Source: Discostella pseudostelligera (lineage: Eukaryota > Bacillariophyta > Thalassiosirophyceae > Thalassiosirales > Thalassiosiraceae). From it: DNA of 57,676 nucleotides. How positions within the stretch are numbered: the first letter of the stretch is position 1; each line of letters begins with the position of its first letter. The translations under genes were made by a program, and so were the position numbers. Where the stretch lies: assembly GCA_036940085.1 (NCBI GenBank), contig JALLBK010000020.1, positions 1 through 57,676 of the forward strand. The letters are read 5' to 3'. Of the stretch, positions 42,001 through 52,226 are shown one piece after another. The notes under the pieces were generated by a model. The model was not told where the DNA came from. It made no database searches and was given only the letters and a program-made list of their open reading frames with translations.

Positions 42001-45000
42001 AATATTTTGTTCAATTGAATGGGCGCCTCAAAAATCAGGTGATGGAGTTTCATCGATGTGAGTTTATTAGATTTGAGTGTTTCCTTTATCTATTTGCAAC
42101 GTTATCACTATTCACCCTCACACATGACCATGCTCATGGCGAATGACACGGTGATTGATGCACCGTATCTACAGGCCAAATATTATCCTGTCAAGGAGCG
42201 ACGTTTGTGCCAGTAACTGAACAAATACGCGCTGCTGCCCTGTACCGATTAGAGATTCTCCAATACAAGGCAAAGCTCCGAGAAACCATGCTGAATAGCC
42301 CATCGACGTGTGTCAGAAATAAGGGGATGTGGAGGAACTTCTCGGAATACGTCGATCTCTTTGCGACTAGTTTTGGCAAAGCCATTGCAGATGACCCGGA
42401 TTTCGATGCAGAGTTCGACAAATTCTTTTCTCACGTTATCAACCTTTTGGACGGGAAGAAGGATAGTGACGATGATTCCCAATTCGCGAATGGCTTTTTC
42501 GTAGCAACGTCCGGAGCAGAGAGCAGCACAAACGAGGGTGACACTCCAGAAAGTTGGAACATCACTGATATGTTTGCATGCTTCTTTGTTGATTCTGCGA
42601 AAGCCGACAAAAGTAGCTCCGTCAATAAAGACACTGTTCTACATGCGCAAGCATTTGATGAAGCGCATGCGTCTGCTATGATTTTTATCCGTGTGTTGAT
42701 ACGGACCGTCACGGTAGCCCGCGCATCAGTTCCGGACAGGCCAAGGCTTCATATCGCACTCGCCATGATTCATGAGGCATTGTTACTCATCCGTCAAATC
42801 TTGCGGGTCCAACAAAAGCACACGTCCAAAAAGCTTATCGAGGCATGGTTTCGAGCCCTCAATGAAATATCAAACACGTTTGGTCCGCTGAAACAACGTG
42901 CAGCTACGCTTGGAGTGCAGGTTGCAAAGAAGTTGAGGAAACATGACAGTATTGCGAAGCGGCGGATTTTACGCTTTGTTGACATTGTTCTCGGAGACAC
43001 CCAACTTCTGCACGCGCTTGAGTTGGTGGACTGGAGACAAGCATTATCCCGATTAGAAGTTGCAATTGTCAAATCGGGTATTATCGATAATGCTGCTTGT
43101 GAGCAACTCCACAGGGGCGTGTTGATGGTGGTGAGATCAGATCTGACAAAACTATTCACTTATCCCATTCAATTCTAATAATTGCTATTCTCTTGTCTTT
43201 CAGTACAAAAATTTAGCCCCTCGAAAGAAAGACAGAAAAAGCAAAGCAGCAGCTGCCCGGAATGGACAAAAAGTTGTCAACTTGGCGAAATTGATGAAGA
43301 TTGTGGCGTCCCCTGGTCGCTCTATTCTTAGAGTATTGACGACAGATGAAGTGCTGGTCCACTTCGACCGCGTGCTCATGCGAATCTTTGAGAAAGATCC
43401 TCACTATTCAATGGTGATTAACATCTACGCGTTCAACTTCGAGTCCATTCGTCATCTCAGGACACTCAACAATTTGAGTGTAAGTGGTTGTCTGTTTGTT
43501 TATGCTTTGCGTGAAAGTTCTCTTGCCATAATATTATTTTGCTCTGATTCTGGTACTCGCATTTCCTCTGAAATCCATTTCCTACTATTTGGTTAATATT
43601 TCGATGACGCTTGCTCGTTTAGATCGCGGGAAAGCTGTGGGAGACTGTTCTCGATGCCCTCGATGAAGAGCTGACCTTCGCAATGGCAGAAATCCCAGAA
43701 CAAACAAAGTACTTTGTCGCTCCGTTCGTAAAGCTGTTTTCTTTGGGCGTGTCCCAATTTCATGCAATACAAAGTGGCAAGTGCACTGCTGACTGGCTTG
43801 ATTTCCTGATGGAAGATGAAGCGGTGGAAATCATTCAAGAGTTAGATTACAAGTTGATAGACTCTCTCGAATCTCTGTGCAACGATATGAAGCAGGTTGT
43901 TCAGGTGCTTCCTTACATCAAAACGTAAGTGCGATCATTACCGTACTCAGCCAAATGAACACGAGTGATGCATGCGGCATTTCTCATTCTACTACCTTAT
44001 CTTGTACACGTTCAGGATCGACGATGATATCTTGAATCTTATCGATGAGTTCGATTTCGATCTGTTTTTGAAAGACATTACAAACGTAATTGGTCACTCA
44101 GAAAAGTGGCTTGCGTACATTACTGAGAGAAGTGCCATCATGGTAGAGAGGTTTTTGGTAAGATGAATTATTGCCTGATATCTTCATCTGCATCGATCGG
44201 CCATTCTTCAGCTCCTGCTCATCAAAATCTGCATCGTCCCCGCGCCTTGATATCAGGATTACTTACCGAGAATGTCTATTCCAATTGAGAGACGCGAGCT
44301 CCAAGATGGCTGGGTCCTCACTTGCAGAAGTAAGGACGGTGGTGACCTTCGACTGTCGGATCTCAGCGTACTCAGAGAAAACATGCTCTTATCGGTTTTT
44401 GGCAGCGACAACGTGTTTCATCCTTTGAGCGAAGAACCTTGCAAATATGCGGGCTCACCACGAAATAACGCTATCCCTCTTAGTGTTAGTTCTGACCTTA
44501 CGGATGATGCAGAAGGAGAAGAATCCGTCCTTGATGAAGTGAGAGAACTCATATTGTCAGCCAAATTGCATGGAGCTTGGACTGCCGGCGTAGGTGGCTT
44601 AAAAATGGTGAGGCTCGTTAGTGTCAAACTTAGTCGAATTGTCTGCTGGCCACACTCAAATTGTCCTTGTCTTGTTCAGTCACATCACAACGAGAGCCTT
44701 CCGCGCGAACTTAAAGGCCTTCCAATGTCCGACAAACTCAAGGCTCAAATAGGTGAGTATTAGAATTCTAGCAGTGTGATTATTCCTCCCTCGATTCCCT
44801 CTCACGGCACTCTGGTTAACATTTGTAGACTTGTGGCAAGCATTCGAAGTTTCCGATTTCGAGTTGTTGGAGACCGCCATACGGGAAGTGTCATATCAGA
44901 TTCAATTACAGAAAGAGCGTGAAGACGAAGGAGAACTACCGCGAAGTAGTGGAAAACATGCTTCAAAGCTTTTCAATCCAAGAGAAGATCCAACCGTCTT

Positions 45001-45469
45001 ATTCCTCGACATTCATAATCTCACTTTACGGTTGGATGATTTTAGTTTCAGAGTAGAGAAGGGCCAACCAATGACAATATTTGATCCAGTTTTCGAAGGT
45101 CGGGCTGGCATCATTGTGAAAAATGTGTCCATCACCCTCAAAGTCAAAGTGGAGAAGGAGAGGTTATTTCGAGATGGAGTTGAAATACCCCGCCCTGTCC
45201 TACAGCTTTCCATGTTTGATGTGAAACTCGAGAAGCTTAAGCTCAAATTCATGCAGACGGGTGCTGATTGGATTCTCAATGCCGTCTTAAAGGGATTCGA
45301 CCATCAGATCACCGCGGTAGTGCAAGAGAATTTAAAGGAGCAGATAATGAAGCAGGTCCATGCGGTATTGGAACAGGTGAATGGATTGATTGAAAGTAAT
45401 CCTGATCTGTTGATGAATGCTCTTGGAATTACAATGAAGGATCTCGAGGAGAGCATAGTGTGCGTGTAA
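39089..45469 (+). CDS. Large ten-exon protein, membrane segment, KOW/SH3-like repeats, lipid-binding-like C-terminus
   Basis: Not recognised as a named protein. Exons: 39089-41312, 41390-41472, 41565-42057, 42175-43130, 43204-43479, 43623-43924, 44016-44157, 44257-44607, 44680-44752, 44829-45469. All phases close, giving 1846 residues. Residues 1-205 are Ser-rich. About 210-300 is hydrophobic (FAAVYIAIVSMNDIVLRSLSEF..., STSLLLAIVPGFVTDVL) and is followed by a basic Arg/Lys helix. About 600-740 is disordered. The exon at 41565 encodes two similar motifs, CVATTFGVGILVGWRVEDD and VQTTYGAGRVLAYTRGG, resembling SH3/KOW barrels. A helical region follows to about 1600. The last 150 residues (LRLDDFSFRVEKG, GIIVKNVSITLKVKVEK, VKLEKLKLKFM, then amphipathic helices) look like the beta-sheet and helix pattern of BPI/SMP or fungal HAM1-like lipid-binding domains. 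That similarity is my inference. It ends 49 bp from the convergent NCBP3-like gene. Confidence 0.72.
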
Positions 45470-45518
45470 ATAAAATGTACAGACCTGTTCGATAACTTCC
45501 GACATTAATTAAATTCAA

Positions 45519-47992
45519 TTACGACATCTCTGCAAATTTAGCATTTCGTTGAGCATGTATCTCCTCCATAGAAAATCCAGATCGTTTTGATCGTAGCCCT
45601 GTAGATAGGCCGGGATGTTCCACCCCTTCCACGGCAAAGTTGTCTGTATCATTATCCCGACCATAAATATCTCCCTTATCTCGCTTTCCACTACTACCTC
45701 TTCTCCTACGTTTATTGTCCCGACGTCCTCCTCCTCCCCCTCCTCCTCCTCGCCGCCCACTTCCACTAAAATCATGCCACGGCATCAAAACTCGTTTCGT
45801 CGAGAATCCAGGTGGAGGCTTGGGCCACTCTGTCGGCCGGTCATCGAGCACGTCAATCGACGTTGCCAATCTCATCAACACTCTTGCCTGAGTTCCCCGT
45901 CGGCCGTAGCGATCATTACTTACCTGTTAAAGAAATAGAAAGAAGGGGGTGCGCAACGGGCACACATGAGAGAGTTGAATATGAGAAGATGAGATGAGAA
46001 TGCACACCATCCTGACCCTACCTTGCGCACAGTCCATTTACAAAATCGCCATCCCATGGATCCATAATCGGGCAGTGGTTCATCTTCTTGATTTCCCCCT
46101 GCATTCTCATTGGAGTTTTCTCCCGCTGGTGTTGTCACATCGGCGTCATCCATCACATTTCCCTCATCACCGCTAGTTTTTGTTGCATCTTGCTCAGCCC
46201 CAATCTCCCCTCCCGAGGAAGAATTAGTAGAAGTCAACATCGTTCCCGAAGGAATAGGAGGAGGCGAAGGCAACTCTTGCGACATGGCATGGAAGGCACG
46301 TGCGGCAGAATACTTATCCTCAAACAATACATTGCAAGAAATTTCTCCTAACCATTCCACATACGATGGACCATAATCACGAAAGTAGGAGAGAATGTCG
46401 TCAGTACGAATCTGTTTGAAGGGGGCCCAATCAATGGAGAATAAATGGATTTTGGTTGGCACGATGGTGGCAGGCTGTTTGGGGATGAATTCTTTCCCCT
46501 CCTCTTCCTTCTCCTCTTCGCCATTGTCAGTGTCGTCGCTGCCACTAGTCCCTACGGTAGGAGGATCGACACGGAATTGTTTCACAATATTCCAATTCTC
46601 CCATGCCTGTTCGACAGGAAGCGGATCCTTCTTTGTCTTTTCCCACTCTGCGATGTTATCTTCTTCATCGTCTTCCATGATATCCCTATCTCCTTCTCCC
46701 ACATCGATCGAATTCTCATTATCCTCTTCATCACCATCCATTCCGCCCTCTCCTCCTCCTTCGGCCTTTCTCTTCTCCAAAGCAAATCGTCGCTTACGTG
46801 CCAATGCCTTATCCTTCTCTTCAGTACTAAACGTATCAATTCCGGTAATAAATCCTTTCTCGGGATTAGCACGCAGTCGTCGGGCTTCACTCCATTTAAG
46901 AAACGCATCGGGGGGTGGTTCATGATATTCAATTCCAAATTTGGTAGCACGTGAACGAGCCTTGGCACGTTCTTTTTCATACTCCGCGAGGAGTTCAGCG
47001 TCGGTGGGCATGTAGGTGTCTCCCGTTTCACCACTGCTACTACTTCCAAAGAATTCGACCATTTCCAAAATATTCACAAACTTGAAATGATTACCCCCGC
47101 CCTCCTCTCCTGCGCCTTCCTCTCCCTCTCCTCCTTCCATGGGTATACCCCCCAAACCAAAGTGAGGTGGTATACCACAAACTCTTACATTCCGCACTCG
47201 TAAATCACGTGCATTCCTCTTCAATGCTGAATTTCCAATTCCCACATACTTGACCGCATCCAATCCACTTCGCAGCATGTCATACATGGAATCATCCAAT
47301 GTACCCACACAATTTCTTCCTGGTACTTTCCCAACACCTGCACTTAATTTGCCATGTTGTAATACAATCCAATATGATATCCATTTTTCCTCGGAACACA
47401 CTCTACTGGGGATAGAAACATCAATGCATTCCGTATAATTGACATGACGACGCAATACCGTTTGCAAATTCCCATTCGCACCAAAATGCACCACATAGGT
47501 TTTACCCATGATATAATCATGATAGGGCGATAGAGCAATGGCAAGACATTCGTGAGACATTGCCTCGAGTTGTACTACTATGCCACCCTTGATTCCACCC
47601 CCTCCTCCACCAAGCGCACCACCTGGAGTGGAAGCAGTGGCAGGGAGACGCAAATGTTCATGAAAATGATCGGGAGACCATCCGCCACAGGATCGTTCCA
47701 TGGGTGATACGCGTATTGTGGTCCCTTCTGCCAAGGCTTGACATGGCACGAGCTTGTTACCATTGACATCATCGTCATCGGTGAGTATGGCAGTACTAAC
47801 GCCAGCGGCATAGTCGGCCATGTTCTCGGGAGGGATGTGCACTGATGAGAATGAAGCATCGTTGGCATCGACTAGCTTCCAACTGCCATTGTCATTGCTA
47901 TTGCCTATAGAAAGGGTGGCAGACTCAAATTTGCAAGCGGAGGCAGTATGATGCTCCACTTCCCGAACACGGGAGGAGGAGGCGGACGCCAT
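45519..47992 (-). CDS. NCBP3-like RNA cap-binding protein fused to a farnesoic-acid-O-methyltransferase-like domain
   Basis: Two exons (47992-46022, 45923-45519; 98-bp intron) encode 791 residues. Residues about 130-270 match the Methyltransf_FA/DM9-associated fold: HECLAIALSPYHDYIMGKTYVVHFGANGNLQTVLRR, EEKWISYWIVLQHGKLSAGVGKVPGRNCVGTLDD and VKYVGIGN. The central part has KFGIEYHEPPPDAFLKWSEARRLRANPEKGFITGIDTFSTEEKDKALARKRRF and acidic tracts. A C-terminal RRM-like segment, KIHLFSIDWAPFKQIRTDDILSYFRDYGPSYVEWLGEISCNVLFEDKYSAARAF, resembles NCBP3 (C17orf85), which works in mRNA cap binding and export. The second exon adds a Gly/Arg-rich tail (RRGGGGGGGGRRDNKRRRR) fit for RNA binding. The combination of the two halves is unusual. 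No frame defect is seen. Confidence 0.72.
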
Positions 47993-48060
47993 GGTGCAAA
48001 TGGAATCTTTTATCTTTTGCTTTTTTGTGGTGCGTTGGATTATGGATTATTGTGCACATG

Positions 48061-48091
48061 ATTTTGGCGGGAAGAATATTTTGTGACGTCA
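48061..48091. promoter_or_regulatory. E2F-like site and palindromic CRE before the NCBP3-like gene
   Basis: ATTTTGGCGGGAAGAAT (48061-48077) is followed by the full palindrome TGACGTCA (48084-48091). Both lie within 100 bp of the NCBP3-like ATG at 47992, the tightest arrangement in the window. GGCGGGAAGAATATT recurs exactly at 50925-50939. Confidence 0.55.
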
Positions 48092-48904
48092 GCATTGGGA
48101 GACAAATCCTTCGTCTGTCTGGCGTCAGACTATAAGACTCCCAATTAAGTAGTTACCCCACTTACTTAAAAATGATGGCCGTCCCCACCACCACACGATT
48201 TCGTACTGTTTCCTACGCAGCTTCTACAACCATAGCATTTTAGCACTCCTCCATCGCGCAAAGCCATGACAAACACACAACAAGCAAGCAAGCAAGCAGC
48301 AGGCGATCGACGACCTCATCGAAGAGCAGCATCGAGCAAGCAACAACAGCACTCTTCGTCCGGCGTTCCGTCGTAAGGTGTGTTTAATATCGTCAATGAT
48401 GATGGTAATGATGGCTGCGGCAATGCGGCGGTGAATTAGATATATGTGCAGTCCAATGGGGGTTATTAGGGGCTGCGGCTACGACGGTGGTGGCGGTGAG
48501 CGGTGAGGTGGGGGGGGGTTCAAGGAAGTAGTATGTATGACGGCGACGCGGAACCCATCATCGCCATGTGATGTGGGTCCGCGTGTGCTGCCGTGCTGCG
48601 TTTGCTACTTGGAATTCCCTTTACCCCATCCCTACCACCCATACGCAATAGCTGCTCTATCTGCGACGTAGCGGCTCTGGTGCATGCTCCTCCAGTCACC
48701 GTCGCAACTACGATTGACGACAGGGACCATCTTGGTGGCAGGCACCTGAATAGATCTCGTTGTGTCGGGCCCGTTTGTCGATTCTATTTTTACATTATCA
48801 TCTTGATCCACTGGCGCTAACCCTTTCTATTTTCTGCTGCCCCCCTTCTTTCCACCCAATTACTCAGATTTCACACATCAAATTAAGACACAAACACATA
48901 CACC
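48092..48904. other. Leader/promoter region of the eS27 gene, possible 5' UTR intron
   Basis: About 0.8 kb without coding potential. It contains a CAACAAGCAAGCAAGC tract (48279-48298), G-rich runs (GGTGGGGGGGG near 48508) and pyrimidine-rich sequence ending TTACTCAG (about 48861-48868), then a 36-bp A-rich leader before the ATG at 48905. A donor-like AAGGTGTGTTTAA near 48376 could pair with that acceptor to make a ~490-bp 5' UTR intron, common in ribosomal protein genes. This is inferred. Confidence 0.4.
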
Positions 48905-49153
48905 ATGCCTGTCGATCTCTTGCACCCCTCCGCCGAACTAGAGGCCCGCACACACAAGCTCAAGCGTCTCGTTCAATCGCCCAATTCCTTCTTTATGGAT
49001 ATTAAATGTCCAGGATGTTTTCAAATTACCACCGTCTTTAGCCATGCCCAGAGTGTGGTACTGTGTGGTTCGTGCAATGTCATGTTGTGTCAACCTACCG
49101 GAGGTCGGGCACGGCTTACGGAAGGGTGCAGTTACAGAAAGAAGGTGGATTAA
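48905..49153 (+). CDS. RPS27: 40S ribosomal protein eS27 (S27e)
   Basis: A single coding exon of 82 residues, the usual family length. It begins [38 protein letters not shown] and carries the C4 zinc finger as CPGC and CGSC, then the typical end [15 protein letters not shown]. It is a component of the small cytosolic ribosomal subunit platform. The start is certain because the family begins with MP(V/L)DLLHPS. Confidence 0.97.
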   Translation: MPVDLLHPSAELEARTHKLKRLVQSPNSFFMDIKCPGCFQITTVFSHAQSVVLCGSCNVMLCQPTGGRARLTEGCSYRKKVD

Positions 49154-49552
49154 ACTTGAGAGTTTATTTCGCTATCTGTCTTAACAGTCACATATAAAAA
49201 AGAGGGTTACATCAGAATGGCGTCCTTGTCACTTATCCCTTGCTGCAACACCAGTTTTGATCTCTACAGCTTTGCTTGTCCCACATTGAATATGATGCCA
49301 GGGAAAGGTTAGGATGCTCCATCGGCGTTTCGTTTCCACTCTGTTTCGTTGAAAGTTTGTGCTCGTCTGTTGTGTCTACCGTCTAGAGGACATGTCCAGA
49401 GTCCAGATTCAGCACCCAAATCGATTGATACATCATACTATCACCTTCAGACGCAGGTAAATGTTCTGAATTATCATCAATCACACAAATGGGAGTTAGG
49501 AATACAATACTTCATATTATCAACGCAGAAGTGTTTGCAAATATTTACTTCA
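49154..49552. other. Convergent 3' region, eS27 / methyltransferase
   Basis: 399 bp that should contain both 3' UTRs. AT-rich, with a run of A at 49197-49202. Nothing else was recognised. Confidence 0.45.
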
Positions 49553-50813
49553 TTACGGCTTGATCTCAAACACAAACACTTCACTCTCCTCATTTACGAC
49601 AAGTCCATCCTTCGTTTCCTTCCGTGCCGTCACCGGTCTCCATGCTAAACAATCCAGGGACCATCCTCGTCGATGTATCTCGGCAGCGAATCCAGATACC
49701 GTGGTAAATGCTACACTCTCTTCGCCATCAAGTGCATCTCGCCGTTGGAAGCTTAGGATGAACGATGGATTGTTGGATACCGATGCTTGAAATAGTGAGT
49801 TAACCGTGTTGAGCAGTGAATTTAGCATTGACGCTAGAAAGATTACATCACTTGCTATTATGAACTCAATGGACGATGATTGATCATGCGTCAGTTGCTC
49901 ATGCAAAGGTTGCGTCCAATCGAGAGGAGTGGCAGCGGCCCATCCGTTTCCTATGCGTATCCCATCTGCTCCAAGCCATGTAGGGCATGATACATTATTC
50001 TCAATAGTTGAACTTGATGTGGATGTCGTCGTCGAGTCTATGATATTCTTGTTCCTATGGAGATTGTAATCAATAGCATTTTCCACCAAAGTTGGCAGGT
50101 CCGTCAAAATAACTTGCGATCCAATTGCGCTGAGATATGTCCCGACGACACCTACCCCCGAACCAAGCTCGATCATACGTGCTCCATTACGAATGCATTG
50201 TTGGATTTCCTTTAGTCTTTCACAATCAGTATTTTGTGACCATACCAATGTTTCAATCAGCAGCCTTGACCCTGTCCAGACCTGAACGTCGTAGGCAATG
50301 TATTGTTTGTTTGGAATCAGATGAGATGCAGTGCATATGACGATAACAGCATATCAAGCATAATAAACGGCCAAATATTTTACCTTGAAACCAGTAGACC
50401 CTGCCATAGAGTACCCTTCATCAAAGAAGTTTGGATCGACAGAGTAATCCTCTTCGGCTAACGTAGCAGCCTCCTCCCCTGCCTCCAGTGCTCCGCAGGA
50501 CGAATCTCTACAACGAAATTCTAATGAAGTATTGCATGGAAGTGGCAATGCACAGTGAAAAACTGTAGTGTTTTATCGATATTATTGTGAGGTCGCGATA
50601 GGAGCGCAGCAGCCGTAGAAGTAGCAATGAAGAGCATCATCTCATGTCGCCACCAAGCAAAATACACTCACTAACAAATGTGAGCACGTCATCCTTTTCA
50701 ATCTTTTCTCCACATTGGAAACCCTCGGATAGTAGACGACGCCGACGTGGATCTTGCATAGTAAATCTCCTCAAATAATGTTGATGACCGAGAACATGAA
50801 CAATTCTATTCAT
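49553..50813 (-). CDS. METTL21/Methyltransf_16-type protein methyltransferase
   Basis: Three exons (50813-50672, 50520-50384, 50281-49553; introns 151 and 102 bp) encode 335 residues. Joining restores STGFKVWTGSRLLIETLVWSQ, the family's characteristic lead-in (compare KVWPAA...). Then come SAM motif I, MIELGSGVGVVG; motif II, VILTDLPTLVENAIDYN; a WGA-like WLGADG...PLDWTQPL region; and FIIASDVIF (post-II, D-V-I-F in place of the usual D-V-V-Y). The fold is a seven-stranded lysine methyltransferase. Family members methylate chaperones or elongation factors, but the substrate here is not predictable. The region before the first splice is short and basic. The ATG at 50813 is the first in the upstream frame. 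Confidence 0.82.
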
Positions 50814-50920
50814 ATGTGATGGTGGCGGCAGGCGGCGGTCATGTTGCCGGCGCGGCGGTCGGAGGAGGTCCGTCGTCAGCGGTCTGGCGTCGTGCGGTGG
50901 TGATGAAAGTGAGTGGAGAA

Positions 50921-50951
50921 AATGGCGGGAAGAATATTCATTTGGCGAAAT
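50921..50951. promoter_or_regulatory. E2F-like double site before the methyltransferase gene
   Basis: AATGGCGGGAAGAATATTC followed by ATTTGGCGAAAT lies 108-138 bp before the ATG at 50813. The first half repeats the site at 48065. The gap 50814-51133 (320 bp) shows nothing else except the likely 3' end of the next gene. Confidence 0.5.
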
Positions 50952-51133
50952 GGTTCTATGGTTGGTTGCCAGTTGCCAATCCACAGCCAACCGTAGGAGT
51001 ACATGATTGGCAGTTAACTTAATTCTCTGTACAATTCAACACTTACTTTCAGACAATATTGACAATGTGCAGAACGACATTGGGATCATTCAACAAGATG
51101 CGAGAAGTTCCCTTTCAAACACTAAACTCTGAT

Positions 51134-51733
51134 CTATTCCCATGGCACATCAGATGATTGAGGACGCTGAACATGTGCATTCTCATGTTGGTGTGTTTCG
51201 TCGTGTTCCACGGCGCACGATAATAGAGAGTCGCCATCTCTCGACAACACAGATGAGTAAAAGGATTGCAACTTGGATGACACACTACTACCGAGTTCCT
51301 GTAATTTCTCCGACAAAAGAATGCGAACCGTGTTCAACAAATTCACGTTAGATGATTCAATCTCTGGCTGAGTAATAGTCCTTGAATCCGAAGACTCTTC
51401 CAATTGACCTTGTGAATCCAACCCAAGGGTGGACAAAACCGCTGATTGGATAGAGTGCACCGTTGACGTAACATTACTTCGGAGTTCCTGCGCTTTATTG
51501 GACAAGTCTGCACCTAACTCCTTACCCACAAGACCTACGCGAATCTCGAGCGCGCCGCATGATGTGTCCAACTGGAAAGGAGCGACCTCATCTTCCATAC
51601 CCAATTCATTCTCCGTCAACGGGGAGCAATCGGAGCTCGAACTGGCTGTGAGTTCTGGCGGCGGCCCATGTTCGGTCGCCACATCCATCTCGCTATTTTC
51701 CCCACTCTTCACCGAACTTGTTGCGTCGATCAT
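51134..51733 (-). CDS. Small uncharacterised protein
   Basis: Not recognised. An ORF of about 199 residues from the ATG at 51733 (MIDATSSVKSGE), continuing to VPWE and stop. The N-terminal third is Glu/Ser-rich. The middle has regularly spaced Leu/Val that could form amphipathic helices (VGKELGADLSNKAQELRSNVTSTVHSIQSAVLSTLG and LLSEKLQELGSSVSSKLQSFYSSVLS), with a repeat-like pattern suggestive of a coiled-coil or lipid-associated protein. It may be part of a larger spliced gene. The next upstream ORF is only 19 bp away, but no splice joining them in frame was found. Confidence 0.45.
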   Translation of the reverse strand: MIDATSSVKSGENSEMDVATEHGPPPELTASSSSDCSPLTENELGMEDEVAPFQLDTSCGALEIRVGLVGKELGADLSNKAQELRSNVTSTVHSIQSAVLSTLGLDSQGQLEESSDSRTITQPEIESSNVNLLNTVRILLSEKLQELGSSVSSKLQSFYSSVLSRDGDSLLSCAVEHDETHQHENAHVQRPQSSDVPWE

Positions 51734-51751
51734 GATATTGATGTTCACTAT

Positions 51752-51985
51752 CTAGACTCTACCATTATTTGTGACACCGGCGAAGTAAACTGAAGGGTTG
51801 TTGCTTTTACCTAACTGAAGAAGGAATGTTGATGGGTTGGAGGTCTTGGTGGGGTCATTGTCCAGTAAATTTTCCACAACCGTCAACTCTCCGGACGATG
51901 AGAATGGTTTCAGCGATAAATAATTTCTTGGCGCTTGTCGACGAACTTTCTTTCGGTTGAGAGAATGGAAAAAGAATGACCGCAT
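51752..51985 (-). CDS. Short ORF, possible small protein or exon
   Basis: Not recognised. 77 residues from the ATG at 51985 (MRSFFFHSLNRKKVRRQAPRNYLSL). Basic at the N-terminus, which could be a mitochondrial presequence, with a Ser/Asn-rich end. It may be a first exon of the neighbouring downstream ORF or spurious. Confidence 0.25.
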   Translation of the reverse strand: MRSFFFHSLNRKKVRRQAPRNYLSLKPFSSSGELTVVENLLDNDPTKTSNPSTFLLQLGKSNNPSVYFAGVTNNGRV

Positions 51986-52226
51986 GGGTTACTGATGTCG
52001 ATCGCTAAAAGACAAAAGCTGACGGATCACACATCGGGGGCTTAGCAAGCGTTACTTCCAACACACAAGAGATGATGATGATGATGGTGATATTATGTTT
52101 CTCTGCGAGCGAGGAACGGCACCATGAACGGTAGATGAAAGTGGCAATTTCAGTAGGAAGTGTACGTGAACGCGCACGAAGTGTACACAAGTTCATATTA
52201 TCACACACACCTTTGATCCCTAGTCC

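Noticed and set aside
51752..51985. Splice joining this ORF to 51134-51733
   Set aside because: The candidate GTAAAA donor and nearby acceptors give a wrong frame with early stops.
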